Shown: positions 47,633-56,848 of the stretch, one piece after another
Position numbering within the stretch: the stretch's first letter is position 1
Layout: each line of letters opens with the position of its first letter
Source of the DNA: Haliscomenobacter hydrossis DSM 1100
GTDB taxonomy: Bacteria; Bacteroidota; Bacteroidia; Chitinophagales; Saprospiraceae
Assembly (NCBI RefSeq): GCF_000212735.1
Contig: NC_015510.1
Location: 1,860,001 to 1,924,000, forward strand
Length of the DNA: 64,000 bases
Reading direction: 5' to 3'
Made by a program: the position numbers and the translations under genes
Notes under the pieces: generated by a model
Database searches by the model: none
What the model was told of the DNA's origin: nothing
The model's input: only the letters and a program-made list of their open reading frames with translations

Positions 47633-50611
47633 ATGAAACTTAGAGTCGGCTATTGCTCGAGGTGGCTACTCGCGGCAGTTGCAGTTCTTTTTTGCAACTT
47701 TGCCTTCGCCCAACGTACCCTTTCTGGAAAGGTTACGGACAAAAACACTGGCGAGGCACTGATTGGAGCCAACATCCTCGTAGTAGGTACCAGCACAGGT
47801 ACAGTCACCGATTTCGATGGGTCTTATAGCCTTGAAGTTCCTGCCGGGGTAACCGAGCTGGAATTTTCGTATACGGGCTATACCACCACACGTGTCCCAC
47901 TAGGAAATGCCACCACTTTAGACGTAACACTGTCTGCCGGACAGTTGTTGGATGAAGTCGTGGTAACGGGTTATGGTACCGCCAGAGCCCGCGAAGTGAC
48001 CAGCGCCATCGTCAGCGTTAAAGCAAAAGATTTCAACGGCGGTAACATCACCAGTGCAGCACAATTGTTGCAAGGTAAGGTGGCCGGCCTTTCGATCTCC
48101 CGCCCGGGTGGTAACCCCAACGAAGGCTTTGCCATTCGTTTGCGTGGTTTGTCTACCCTGGGTGCCAACAGTTCTCCACTGGTGGTCATCGATGGAGCTA
48201 TTGGTGGTTCACTGGACAACGTTGACCCCAACGACATCGAAAACATCACTGTATTGAAGGACGCTTCTGCTTCGGCCATCTACGGTACACGTGGTGCCGC
48301 AGGCGTTTTGTTGATTACCACCAAAAAAGGCCAGGCGGGCAAATTCTCCGTAGACTACAATGGCTTCGTGAGTTCCGGTAGCAGAATGCGTACCGTTCCC
48401 GTCATGACTGCCGATGAATGGCGTGAAATCCCATCCTTTGGTATTCCAGCAGCAAACCTGGCTAGTTGGGGTGATCGTGGTGCCAGTACAGATTGGGTAG
48501 ATGCCATCTCCCAAAATGCCATCGGGCAAACCCACAACTTGTCGATGTCGGGTGGTACCCGCGACGGAAGTTACCGCGTATCCTTTAACGTACGCGACAA
48601 CGAAGGCGTACTGAGAACTACCGATCGCCAAACGCTGAACGGACGTTTCTCTTTTAACCAAAATGCCCTGAATGGCAAAATGCGCCTCAGTGCGAATTTG
48701 TCGATCAGCAATACCAAAGCCAATTTCGGCTTCAATGAAGCCATGCGTTATGCATTGCTGTACAATCCAACTGCACCAATCCGGTCAACTGATCCGGCGA
48801 ATGCACGTTTTGGCGGGTACTACGAAGAGGCTTTGTTCGATTATTTCAACCCGGTGGCCATCGTTGAACAGAACGTCAACGAAGGTGAGTTGGCCAACTT
48901 CCTGGGTAATTTGCAAGTGGAATACGATTTGACCAAAGATTTGAAGGTTTCGGCTTTCTACTCTCGTCAGAAAGACAATCAATTCAATGGCCAGTACTAC
49001 AGCCGTTTGTCCAAGTTTAACACCGGTGCAGACAGCCGGGGGATTGCCAGTCGCCGGACTGATCAACAAACTACGCAACAGGCTACGTTCACGGCTACGT
49101 ACTCCAAAGATTTTGGCAAACTTGACCTGCGTCTATTGGCCGGTTACGAATACCAAAGTGCTGACTTCCAAGGACTGGGTTCAGGTTCTCGCAACTTCCT
49201 GACCGATGCTTTTGGCTACAACAACCTCGGCAATGCTTTGTCTTACTCACTGGGTCAAAGCAATGCTTTCTCTTACCGCAATGGTTTTGAAGGGGTGGCT
49301 ACTTTCTCCCGTTTGAATGTGAGCCTGGACGATACCTACAACTTGATGGTCAGTGTTCGCCGCGAAGGCAACTCTCGTTTTGGCGAGGGCAACAAATACG
49401 CCGTTTTCCCCGGTTTGGGTTTGAGTGCTGACCTCGTGAAAGCGCTGGGACTTGATGTGGCCGACGCCTTGAAATTGCGCGTGAGCTATGGGGTTGCGGG
49501 TAACCTGCCCGGTCAAAGTTACCTGTCACTCGAACGTTTTGCCCAGCAGTCAAGCCGATTCTTCTACAATGGTTCATATGTCCCTACCTACGGACCAGCT
49601 TCTAATGCCAACCCCAACTTGCAGTGGGAAAAGCAGACCGACCTGAACATTGGTTTGGACTTCTCTTTCATGAACTACCGCTTGAATGGTTCCTTGGACT
49701 TCTTCAACCGCACCACCAGCGATCTGCTCTACAATGTACGTGTTCCCGTTCCACCAAACCTTTTCGGTACAACCTGGGTAAACCTGGGTGAAATGCAGAA
49801 CACCGGTCTGGAATTGGCCTTGAATTACAACGTGATCAAGAAGCAAAATTTCAGTTATGACCTGGCGTTGACGCCAACCCTCTACTTCTCGAACAAATTG
49901 GCTTCTTTGTCCAGCGATGAATTTGCTTTTGGTAAGGAATTGTTCCTGGCCGGGGTAGGTTCACCGGGTTTGAACGAAACCAACATCATCCGGGTTACCG
50001 AAGGTGGTGACATTGGCGATTTCTGGGGGCCAATTTACGAAGGGGTAAACGAAAACGGCACCTGGAAATTCCAGGATTTGAATGGAGATGGAACCATCAC
50101 ACGTGACGACGACACCAAAATTGGCAATGGTTTGCCCAACATGGAATTAGGCTGGAGCAACAGTTTCACCATGGGCAAGTTCGACCTCAACGTGTTCTTC
50201 CGTGGCGTATTCGGCCACGATATGGTCAACTCTTACCGAATCTTCTACGAAACCTTAAATACCTTGAGCTGGAACCGGGTGAATGCGGAGGATTACTTCG
50301 ATCCAAAATTAACCGACGGTGCTAGATTCTCAAGCTATCAGGTTGAAAAAGCTTCTTTCCTGAAGCTGGACAACGCTACCATTGGCTACAACTTTAACCT
50401 AAAACCAGGCAGTAGTTTCAACAAACTGCGGGTGTACCTGGCTGGCCAAAACCTGTTTGTATTGAGCAATTATAGTGGTGCAGACCCTGAACTTCGCTTG
50501 TCCGATATTGAGCAAGAAGGCGCCAATGCCATCCTTTCTCCAGGTATCGATCGTCGCAACACGTACTACATGGTGCGTACCATGACCTTCGGTTTGAACC
50601 TAGGTTTCTAA
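47633..50611 (+). CDS. susC: SusC/RagA-family TonB-dependent outer-membrane transporter
   Basis: 992 aa. Signal peptide (about 1-26, ending FAFAQ), then a carboxypeptidase-regulatory-like domain (SGKVTDKNTGEALIGANILV) and TonB plug (LDEVVVTGYGTARAREVTSA, ISRPGGNPNEGFAIRLRGLS, IYGTRGAAGVLLITTKKGQ). A 22-strand barrel ends MVRTMTFGLNLGF. The start at 47633 is chosen because the ATG two codons upstream is out of frame. It imports large nutrients (glycans or peptides) through the outer membrane with its SusD partner encoded 182 bp downstream. Short for a SusC but complete. Confidence 0.96.
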   Translation: MKLRVGYCSRWLLAAVAVLFCNFAFAQRTLSGKVTDKNTGEALIGANILVVGTSTGTVTDFDGSYSLEVPAGVTELEFSYTGYTTTRVPLGNATTLDVTLSAGQLLDEVVVTGYGTARAREVTSAIVSVKAKDFNGGNITSAAQLLQGKVAGLSISRPGGNPNEGFAIRLRGLSTLGANSSPLVVIDGAIGGSLDNVDPNDIENITVLKDASASAIYGTRGAAGVLLITTKKGQAGKFSVDYNGFVSSGSRMRTVPVMTADEWREIPSFGIPAANLASWGDRGASTDWVDAISQNAIGQTHNLSMSGGTRDGSYRVSFNVRDNEGVLRTTDRQTLNGRFSFNQNALNGKMRLSANLSISNTKANFGFNEAMRYALLYNPTAPIRSTDPANARFGGYYEEALFDYFNPVAIVEQNVNEGELANFLGNLQVEYDLTKDLKVSAFYSRQKDNQFNGQYYSRLSKFNTGADSRGIASRRTDQQTTQQATFTATYSKDFGKLDLRLLAGYEYQSADFQGLGSGSRNFLTDAFGYNNLGNALSYSLGQSNAFSYRNGFEGVATFSRLNVSLDDTYNLMVSVRREGNSRFGEGNKYAVFPGLGLSADLVKALGLDVADALKLRVSYGVAGNLPGQSYLSLERFAQQSSRFFYNGSYVPTYGPASNANPNLQWEKQTDLNIGLDFSFMNYRLNGSLDFFNRTTSDLLYNVRVPVPPNLFGTTWVNLGEMQNTGLELALNYNVIKKQNFSYDLALTPTLYFSNKLASLSSDEFAFGKELFLAGVGSPGLNETNIIRVTEGGDIGDFWGPIYEGVNENGTWKFQDLNGDGTITRDDDTKIGNGLPNMELGWSNSFTMGKFDLNVFFRGVFGHDMVNSYRIFYETLNTLSWNRVNAEDYFDPKLTDGARFSSYQVEKASFLKLDNATIGYNFNLKPGSSFNKLRVYLAGQNLFVLSNYSGADPELRLSDIEQEGANAILSPGIDRRNTYYMVRTMTFGLNLGF

Positions 50612-50793
50612 TTTTTTCAACTGTAAATCTCCATTGATTTACTTTCTGAAAATTTTTAAAGTTTCTTAAATCTGTATGCTGATGGTCAAAAGCCGAAAAA
50701 ACTGGAAGAAACGAGAACATTTTTTTGCTTCCGTGTTTTCAGTACTGGCTTTAACCTTCAACTTACATCAATCAATTAAAATCAATTGCAATC

Positions 50794-52353
50794 ATGAAAA
50801 AATATTGGTATAAGGCCCTGTTAGCGGGTCTTTTCGTGATCGCGTTCAATCAATCCTGCTCAGATCTGGAAGAAAATTTGTACGACCAAATCAAGGCCGA
50901 CTCATTCTTCAAAACTGATGAGGAATTTATTGCCGCATTAGGTGCCGCCTACACCGGTTTGTATAGTTTTGCTGGCAACGGTGGGTACCACAATTTACAG
51001 GAAGTAGCTTCCGACGAGGCCATGATTCCTCAACGGGGAGGTGACTGGTACGATGGTGGGGTTTGGCTGAACGCACACCGCGCTGAATTCAACCCAGCCG
51101 ATGGTCCACTAGACGGTGCCTGGGGTTTCTTGTTCGGTGGGGTGAATACTTGCAACCGCTTGATCTTCACCTTCAACAAACTGATCAACGACGGTGCAGT
51201 AGATCCGGCACTGGCCACTCCGTTTATTTCGGAGCTGAGAACCCTGCGTGCCTTGTGGTACCTGTGGTTGATCGACGGCTTTGGCAACGTTCCAATCGTA
51301 GACCGTTTCGACGTACCGGCTGGTTTCGCCCCTGCCAACGCACCACGTGCTGAGGTATATGCATTCATTGAGAAGGAATTGAACGAAAGTGTACCCAACC
51401 TTCCCAAAGTAAAAAATGCCAGTACCTATGCCCGCATCAACTACTATACGGGAAAAGCGATTCAGGCGAAGTTGTACCTGAATGCACAAGTGTACAAAGG
51501 TGCGCCTGAATGGGACAAAGCTGCGGCGGCTGCGGATGAGATCATCAACTCTGGTGCATATTCATTGGAAGCCAACTACTTTGCCAACTTCAACTCCAAC
51601 AACGCGGGATCCAACGAAAACATTTTTGTGATTCCTTACGATGCGGTCAACGCAGAGGGCTTCAACCTGGTGCAATCAACTTTGCACTATGTAAGTCAGG
51701 AAACCTTTGAATTGCGTGATCAGCCCTGGAATGGCTACTGTTCTTTGGCCGAGTTTTACAACTCGTATGAAGATGCAGATGCCCGCAAAGGAGTTCGCGA
51801 CAACCAGGCTATCCGGGGTAACTTCCTGGCGGGTAAGCAGTACAAATCCAATGGCAAAGACCAATTGCAGGATGGTACGGCGGATGATCCCGATGGACCT
51901 GGCGTCGTGTTCACCCCCGAGATCAACGCGCACTTCCCCAACTGTTATCGTCAAGCGGGTGTGCGCATTGGCAAGTGGGAATTCCCACTGAAGTCGACTC
52001 CAGCGTTGAACAACGACTTTAGTCTCTTCCGCTATGCCGATATCCTGTTGGTGAAAGCAGAAGCACTCTGGCGCAAAAACCCTGCTGATGCTACTGCTTT
52101 GGCACTGGTGAATCAAATTCGTGCCCGTGCTGCCGTTGCTCCATTCACCTCCCTCACTGCTGAGAACCTGTTGGCGGAACGTGGACGTGAAATGTTCTTC
52201 GAAGGATGGCGCCGTTCGGATTTGATCCGTTTCGGAAAATACGACGAAGCACGTCAGTGGAAACCAGCATCACAACCTTGTAAGCAGTTGTGGCCAATCC
52301 CACGGGCACAGTTGGATGCAAATAAGAGTTTGAAGCAGAATCCTTGTTATTAA
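50794..52353 (+). CDS. susD: SusD/RagB-family outer-membrane lipoprotein
   Basis: 519 aa. The lipobox NQSC (Cys22) follows the signal peptide. SusD features: DEEFIAALGAAYTGLYSF, GNVPIVDRFDVPAG, YTGKAIQAKLYLNAQVY in the TPR part, and the C-terminal RGREMFFEGWRRSDLIRFGK and WPIPRAQLDAN. It lids the SusC barrel on the cell surface and binds the ligand. No glycoside hydrolase is adjacent, so the substrate is unknown. The transcript probably ends at the hairpin at 52408. Confidence 0.96.
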   Translation: MKKYWYKALLAGLFVIAFNQSCSDLEENLYDQIKADSFFKTDEEFIAALGAAYTGLYSFAGNGGYHNLQEVASDEAMIPQRGGDWYDGGVWLNAHRAEFNPADGPLDGAWGFLFGGVNTCNRLIFTFNKLINDGAVDPALATPFISELRTLRALWYLWLIDGFGNVPIVDRFDVPAGFAPANAPRAEVYAFIEKELNESVPNLPKVKNASTYARINYYTGKAIQAKLYLNAQVYKGAPEWDKAAAAADEIINSGAYSLEANYFANFNSNNAGSNENIFVIPYDAVNAEGFNLVQSTLHYVSQETFELRDQPWNGYCSLAEFYNSYEDADARKGVRDNQAIRGNFLAGKQYKSNGKDQLQDGTADDPDGPGVVFTPEINAHFPNCYRQAGVRIGKWEFPLKSTPALNNDFSLFRYADILLVKAEALWRKNPADATALALVNQIRARAAVAPFTSLTAENLLAERGREMFFEGWRRSDLIRFGKYDEARQWKPASQPCKQLWPIPRAQLDANKSLKQNPCY

Positions 52354-52374
52354 GGGGATTTGATTCAATGATAC

Positions 52375-52401
52375 CGTAGGGGCTCCCCTGCGTGGGCGCC
52401 C
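52375..52401. repeat. RAYT-associated repeat, upstream copy
   Basis: CGTAGGGGCTCCCCTGCGTG followed by GGCGCCC is nearly identical to half of the perfect palindrome at 53051-53088 inside the transposase gene. Related C/G-rich fragments occur at 52468-52492 and 52660-52683. Confidence 0.75.
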
Positions 52402-52407
52402 TTTCTT

Positions 52408-52450
52408 AAAAAATCGATGCAAAAGCTATATACTTTTGCATCGATTTTTT
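52408..52450. terminator. Perfect 18-bp hairpin terminator after susD
   Basis: AAAAAATCGATGCAAAAG (52408-52425) is exactly complementary to CTTTTGCATCGATTTTTT (52433-52450) with a seven-base loop. The T-run completes a Rho-independent terminator for susC-susD; it also works on the other strand. Confidence 0.93.
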
Positions 52451-52500
52451 TAATTTTGGCTGTCGTATGTGCGGCCCTATGTGGCCGCCCTCATCTGCCG

Positions 52501-52664
52501 TTTTGGGCGACCACATTTTGGGCGACCACATTTTGGGCGACCACATTTTGGGCGACCACATTTTGGGCGACCACATTTTGGGCGACCACATTTTGGGCGA
52601 CCACATTTTGGGCGACCACATTTTGGGCGACCACATTTTGGGCGACCACATTTTGGGCGACCAC
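52501..52664 (+). repeat. 15-bp tandem repeat, ten full copies and one partial
   Basis: The unit TTTTGGGCGACCACA repeats without a single change ten times and a further 14 bases complete an eleventh. Because the unit is 15 bp and has no stop codon in any of the six frames, it encodes pentapeptide repeats (FWATT, FGRPH, LGDHI) in each plus frame. It lies just upstream of the RAYT gene and shares GGGCGACCAC with the transposase-linked palindromes. Confidence 0.97.
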
Positions 52665-52740
52665 GCAGGGTCGCCCCTACATATTGCCTTTCAAATTTGA
52701 TTATGCAACCGCGATTTTTTCACCCTCATACATTCGCGGT

Positions 52741-53355
52741 ATGCACAAATTCAATCCAAAAATTCATCATCGCCGGTCTATCCGGTTGAAAGGGTATGAT
52801 TACGCTCAGCCTGGTTTCTATTTTGTTACCATTTGCGTACAGGATAGGTTACATTTATTTGGTAAAATTCATGATGGGGTCATGGTATCAAATGAGGCCG
52901 GTCAAATGATTGAAAAATGGTATTTCGAATTGGCGGAAAAATACCCGGATAAAAAATGCCATGAAATGATCGTCATGCCCAATCATTTTCATTGTATCAT
53001 CGAAAATATGGACGTATCGCAACCGGGGGCGGACGCCCATGACCGACCACAGGGCGCCCACGTAGGGGCGCCCCTACGTGGGCGCCCTGACCACCACCCC
53101 GACACCCCATCCCCATACGGCCCCGAAAATAAAAAATACCACGCCACTGTCGGCGATGCAATGGATTGGTTCAAAACAATGACCACCAACGAATACATCC
53201 GAGGCGTAAAAAATGAAGGTTGGGAACGATTCAATGGAAAGCTTTGGCACCGCAATTACTGGGAACACATCATCCGCACCGAAATGGCCTACCACGACAT
53301 CTCTAATTATATTGTCAACAACCCGAAAAACTGGAACAAAGATTCCTTCTTTTGA
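52741..53355 (+). CDS. RAYT (REP-associated tyrosine transposase)
   Basis: 204 aa from the ATG at 52741 (MHKFNPKIHHRRSIRLKGYD); an open frame continues upstream through the tandem repeat but is not part of the family. HUH motif MPNHFHCII (H82, H84), catalytic Tyr in ISNYIVNNP (Y190), and the RAYT-typical YFVTICVQDRLHLFG and WHRNYWEHIIRTE. Residues 104-116 (QGAHVGAPLRGRP) are encoded by a perfect 38-bp palindrome inside the gene. RAYTs nick REP hairpins and spread them. It sits between the susD terminator and the CRTAC1-like genes. Intact. Confidence 0.93.
   Translation: MHKFNPKIHHRRSIRLKGYDYAQPGFYFVTICVQDRLHLFGKIHDGVMVSNEAGQMIEKWYFELAEKYPDKKCHEMIVMPNHFHCIIENMDVSQPGADAHDRPQGAHVGAPLRGRPDHHPDTPSPYGPENKKYHATVGDAMDWFKTMTTNEYIRGVKNEGWERFNGKLWHRNYWEHIIRTEMAYHDISNYIVNNPKNWNKDSFF
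53051..53088. repeat. Perfect 38-bp palindrome inside the RAYT coding sequence
   Basis: From AGGGCGCCCACGTAGGGG at 53051 the sequence is exactly self-complementary with its centre at the GGGGCGCCCC core (53065-53074), so it has no loop. It encodes residues in a variable loop of the transposase and matches the flanking repeat at 52375-52401. Confidence 0.97.
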
Positions 53356-53383
53356 AAGCATTTTGCCAACTTTGCATCTCAGT

Positions 53384-56300
53384 ATGAAACAGATAGCAAT
53401 TGCCATTCTCGCCCTGGTGTGTATTGTGGCCAATGGGTGTAAACATAAAACAACGGAACCGTCAGCGGTCTCCCCTACTACCTTATTTTCCAACATGCCC
53501 AGCAGCATTACGGGCATCGATTTTTCCAATCAAATCCAGTACACCGAAGAATACAACCCCTACACCTTCCGGAATTTTTTCAATGGCAGTGGCGTAGGTT
53601 TGGGCGACATCAACAACGATGGCCTGATCGACATCTTCTTTTGCGCCAACATGGAAAGCAATCGCCTCTACATCAACAAAGGCAATTTCCAGTTTGAAGA
53701 CATCACCCAAAAGGCCGGTTTGAGCACCAAAAACGTCTGGTCTTCGGGCGTGGCGATGGTGGATGTCAACGGTGATGGATTACTGGATATTTACGTCTGC
53801 AAATCGGGCAAACCCGAAGGCAATCGGCGCTACAACGAACTCTTCATCAACAATGGTGACCTCACTTTTACCGAAAAAGCCGCTGAATACGGCCTGGCCG
53901 ACTTGGGTTTATCTTCCCACGCCGCCTTTTTTGACTACGACCGCGATGGTGACCTGGATTGTTATTTGCTCAACAATTCCATCAAATCCGTCGGAGGGTA
54001 TGATCTGGTGAAAGGCCAACGCAACATCCGCGATAAAAAAGGAGGCAATAAACTCTACCGCAACGAGGGCAACAAGTTTGTCGACGTCAGTGAAAAAGCG
54101 GGGATTTATGGCAGCAAAATTGGCTTTGGCCTCGGCGTTACGATCGGTGATGTCAACCGCGACGGCTGGCCAGATATTTACGTCTCGAATGATTTTTTTG
54201 AAAAAGACTACCTCTACCTCAACCAAAAAGACGGCACTTTCCACGAAGAACTGGAGGACTGGATTCAGGAACTGAGTTTCAGCTCCATGGGGGCCGACAT
54301 GGCCGACCTCAACAACGATGGCCACCCCGAAATCTTCGTCACCGATATGCTCCCGGAAACGGAAGCCCGCATGAAAACCAAAACCAATTTTGAAGATTGG
54401 AACAAATACCAGCGCAACATCCTCAACGGGTATTACCGCCAGTTTACCCGCAACGTATTACAGCGCAACAATGGCGATGGTACTTTTAGCGAAATTGGCC
54501 GTATGTCCGGGGTTTTCGCTACGGATTGGAGTTGGGGTGCCCTGATGGCCGACCTCGACAACGACGGCCAAAAAGACATTTTTGTAGCCAATGGACTCCT
54601 GCGCGACCTCACCGACCAGGATTACATCAATTTTTACTCCGACCCCGGCAATGTACAAGACCTCATGAAGAAAAAACAGGGGGTGATCACCAAAATGGTA
54701 GATGCCATGCCCTCCCAAGCCATTCCCAACTACGCTTTTGCCAATCAGGGCAATTTTTCTTTTCAAAACAAAGCCGAGGAGTGGGGACTGGCCGAACCCA
54801 GTTTTTCCAACGGTTCCGCTTATGGAGATTTGGACAACGACGGTGATCTGGATCTGGTGGTCAACAACATCAATATGCCTGCTTTTGTCTACCGCAACAA
54901 TGTCGATACTTTGCGCAAGCAGAAAGCCAACTACCTCAGTTTTGAACTCCGGGGCGAAGGTAAGAACCCGTTTGCAATTGGAGCACAAGTGAGCATTCGG
55001 CACCAGGGACAGACCTTATTCCAGGAACTTTTTCCCATGCGGGGCTTTCAATCCTCGGTAGATTACCGCCTCAATTTTGGTTTAGGCACCTGGACATCGA
55101 TAGACACCCTGGTCGTGGCCTGGCCCAATGGCCGTTACACCTTACAAACCCGGGTAAAAAGCAACCAAAAACTCAAATTATCGCAGGCTCAAGCCACGCT
55201 GGATGAATCACCACTGGCGACACCGAAGTCGAAGCCTTTTTTGGCCAAAGCACCCACTGGACTGGCTTTTCGCCACCAGGAAAATGAGTTTTCCGACTTT
55301 GACCGCGACCGGCTCATTTACCAAATGATGTCGTATGAAGGGCCTAAAATGGCCAAAGGAGACATCAACAAGGATGGCCTGGAGGACGTATTTATCGGCG
55401 GTGCAAAAGACCAGGCGGGTGCCATATTTATTCAACAAGCCGGAGGGCAATTTCGCCGCACTGTCCAAGCCGCTCTGGAGACCGATAAAGTTTGTGAAGA
55501 CATGGACGCCATCTTTTTTGATGCCGATGGCGATCGAGACCTGGATTTGTACGTGTGTAGTGGCGGTAATGAATTTCCATCGAGTTCTACCGCCTTGATT
55601 GATCGTTTGTACTTCAATGACGGCAGTGGAAACTTCACCAAATCCAACCAAATCCTACCCACTTTTCAGTTCGAAAGCACCTCCTGTGTGGATGCAGCCG
55701 ATGTTGATGGCGACGGAGATCAGGACTTGTTTGTGGGCGTGCGGTTGCGTTCTTTTGAATACGGCACACCCGTCAATGGGTACGTATTGCGCAACGATGG
55801 CCGCGGTACTTTCAGTGACGCCACGGCGCAGCTTGCTCCAGAACTGCTCAATTCGGGCTTGTACACCGATGGACGTTGGGTGGACATCGACCGCGACAGC
55901 GATCCCGATCTGGTGGTTTCCGGAACCTGGATGCCCGTGAGGATTTTTAAAAACAACCAGGGGCAACTCCGTGAAATCACCGCCGAGGCTGGCCTGGATA
56001 AAAGCAATGGATTCTGGACCTGTATCGAACCCGTAGATGTAGATGGCGATGGCGATCTTGATTTGCTACTGGGCAATCTGGGCAGCAATACCCGCCTCAA
56101 AGCCGACGCCGCCCATCCTTTGACCATGTACGTCAACGATTTTGATGGCAATGGGGCCACCGAGCAGTTCATCAGCATTTACGAAAGGGATCGTGCTTTC
56201 CCTTTTGCCCTTTTGCCCGATGTGGTGAAACAGATCCCATCGCTGCGCAAAAAATACCTGAAGCACGCCGACTACCAGGGACAAACCATCCAGGATATGT

Positions 56301-56710
56301 TTCCACCGGAAGCCCTGGCCAATGCCTTGAAATGGGAGGTATTCACCACCCAAAGCTCCATCGCTTTCAACGACGGAAAAGGGCAGTTCACCTTGACTCC
56401 CTTGCCTGTCGAAGCGCAAATTTCTTCGGTATACGGAATGACGGTGGATGATGTTGATCGCGACGGCAAAATGGATTTACTGTTGGCGGGCAATTTTTTT
56501 CAGGCAAAACCCGAGCTCGGCATCAACGCTGCCAGTTATGGGTTGTTGTTAAAAGGAGAGGGAAAAGGAAAGTTTCGTCCCCTGCATTCTGCGCAATCCG
56601 GTTTTCTGGTGAAGGGCGCTGTACGCGATTTGAAATCACTACGTTCAGGCAATCGCAAAATATTGTTGGTTGCCAAAAACGATGATTGGACGGAAATGTT
56701 CATTTATTGA
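53384..56710 (+). CDS. CRTAC1-like lipoprotein with FG-GAP/VCBS repeats and ASPIC/UnbV domain (paralogue 1)
   Basis: 1108 aa from the ATG at 53384, which starts a lipoprotein signal peptide (lipobox ANGC, Cys19); an earlier ATG at 53213 lies inside the RAYT gene. FG-GAP/VCBS repeats recur with DxDxDG-type calcium loops (GDINNDGLIDIFFC, VDVNGDGLLDIYVC, DYDRDGDLDCYLL, DLDNDGDLDLVVN). An ASPIC/UnbV stretch lies near residue 560 (IRHQGQTLFQELFPMRGFQS, then FGLGTWTSIDTLVVAWPNG). Likely surface-exposed propellers that bind carbohydrate or protein. Close in sequence to the protein from 57468; the two flank a small lipoprotein downstream of SusCD. Confidence 0.93.
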   Translation: MKQIAIAILALVCIVANGCKHKTTEPSAVSPTTLFSNMPSSITGIDFSNQIQYTEEYNPYTFRNFFNGSGVGLGDINNDGLIDIFFCANMESNRLYINKGNFQFEDITQKAGLSTKNVWSSGVAMVDVNGDGLLDIYVCKSGKPEGNRRYNELFINNGDLTFTEKAAEYGLADLGLSSHAAFFDYDRDGDLDCYLLNNSIKSVGGYDLVKGQRNIRDKKGGNKLYRNEGNKFVDVSEKAGIYGSKIGFGLGVTIGDVNRDGWPDIYVSNDFFEKDYLYLNQKDGTFHEELEDWIQELSFSSMGADMADLNNDGHPEIFVTDMLPETEARMKTKTNFEDWNKYQRNILNGYYRQFTRNVLQRNNGDGTFSEIGRMSGVFATDWSWGALMADLDNDGQKDIFVANGLLRDLTDQDYINFYSDPGNVQDLMKKKQGVITKMVDAMPSQAIPNYAFANQGNFSFQNKAEEWGLAEPSFSNGSAYGDLDNDGDLDLVVNNINMPAFVYRNNVDTLRKQKANYLSFELRGEGKNPFAIGAQVSIRHQGQTLFQELFPMRGFQSSVDYRLNFGLGTWTSIDTLVVAWPNGRYTLQTRVKSNQKLKLSQAQATLDESPLATPKSKPFLAKAPTGLAFRHQENEFSDFDRDRLIYQMMSYEGPKMAKGDINKDGLEDVFIGGAKDQAGAIFIQQAGGQFRRTVQAALETDKVCEDMDAIFFDADGDRDLDLYVCSGGNEFPSSSTALIDRLYFNDGSGNFTKSNQILPTFQFESTSCVDAADVDGDGDQDLFVGVRLRSFEYGTPVNGYVLRNDGRGTFSDATAQLAPELLNSGLYTDGRWVDIDRDSDPDLVVSGTWMPVRIFKNNQGQLREITAEAGLDKSNGFWTCIEPVDVDGDGDLDLLLGNLGSNTRLKADAAHPLTMYVNDFDGNGATEQFISIYERDRAFPFALLPDVVKQIPSLRKKYLKHADYQGQTIQDMFPPEALANALKWEVFTTQSSIAFNDGKGQFTLTPLPVEAQISSVYGMTVDDVDRDGKMDLLLAGNFFQAKPELGINAASYGLLLKGEGKGKFRPLHSAQSGFLVKGAVRDLKSLRSGNRKILLVAKNDDWTEMFIY

Positions 56711-56713
56711 TAA

Positions 56714-56821
56714 AAGTTGAGGAGGTTGAGGAGGTTGAGGCTGCCGCAAGCGACACATTAAAAAGTGATGGATTTGTCCCTCGCGGTAGCCTCAACTTCT
56801 CAACCTCCTCAACTTCTCAAC
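56714..56821. repeat. GTTGAGGAGGTTG-type palindromic repeat, copy 2
   Basis: AAGTTGAGGAGGTTGAGGAG with GGCTGCCGCAAGCGACA is answered by TCGCGGTAGCCTCAACTTCT and CCTCCTCAACTTCTC. Same family as 45719-45880. Confidence 0.8.
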
Positions 56822-56848
56822 CATTTTTTACAAAACGAATACTTAATC

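Noticed and set aside
52501-52664. CRISPR or leucine-zipper-like coding repeat
   Set aside because: Pure tandem 15-mers without spacers; the extended frame upstream of the RAYT is an accident of a stop-free unit.
52417-52740. N-terminal extension of the RAYT through the tandem repeat
   Set aside because: It overlaps the susD terminator and encodes only repeat peptide; the family start is at 52741.
53213-53383. Upstream start for the first CRTAC1-like protein
   Set aside because: It lies in the RAYT gene and would bury the lipoprotein signal at residue 58.
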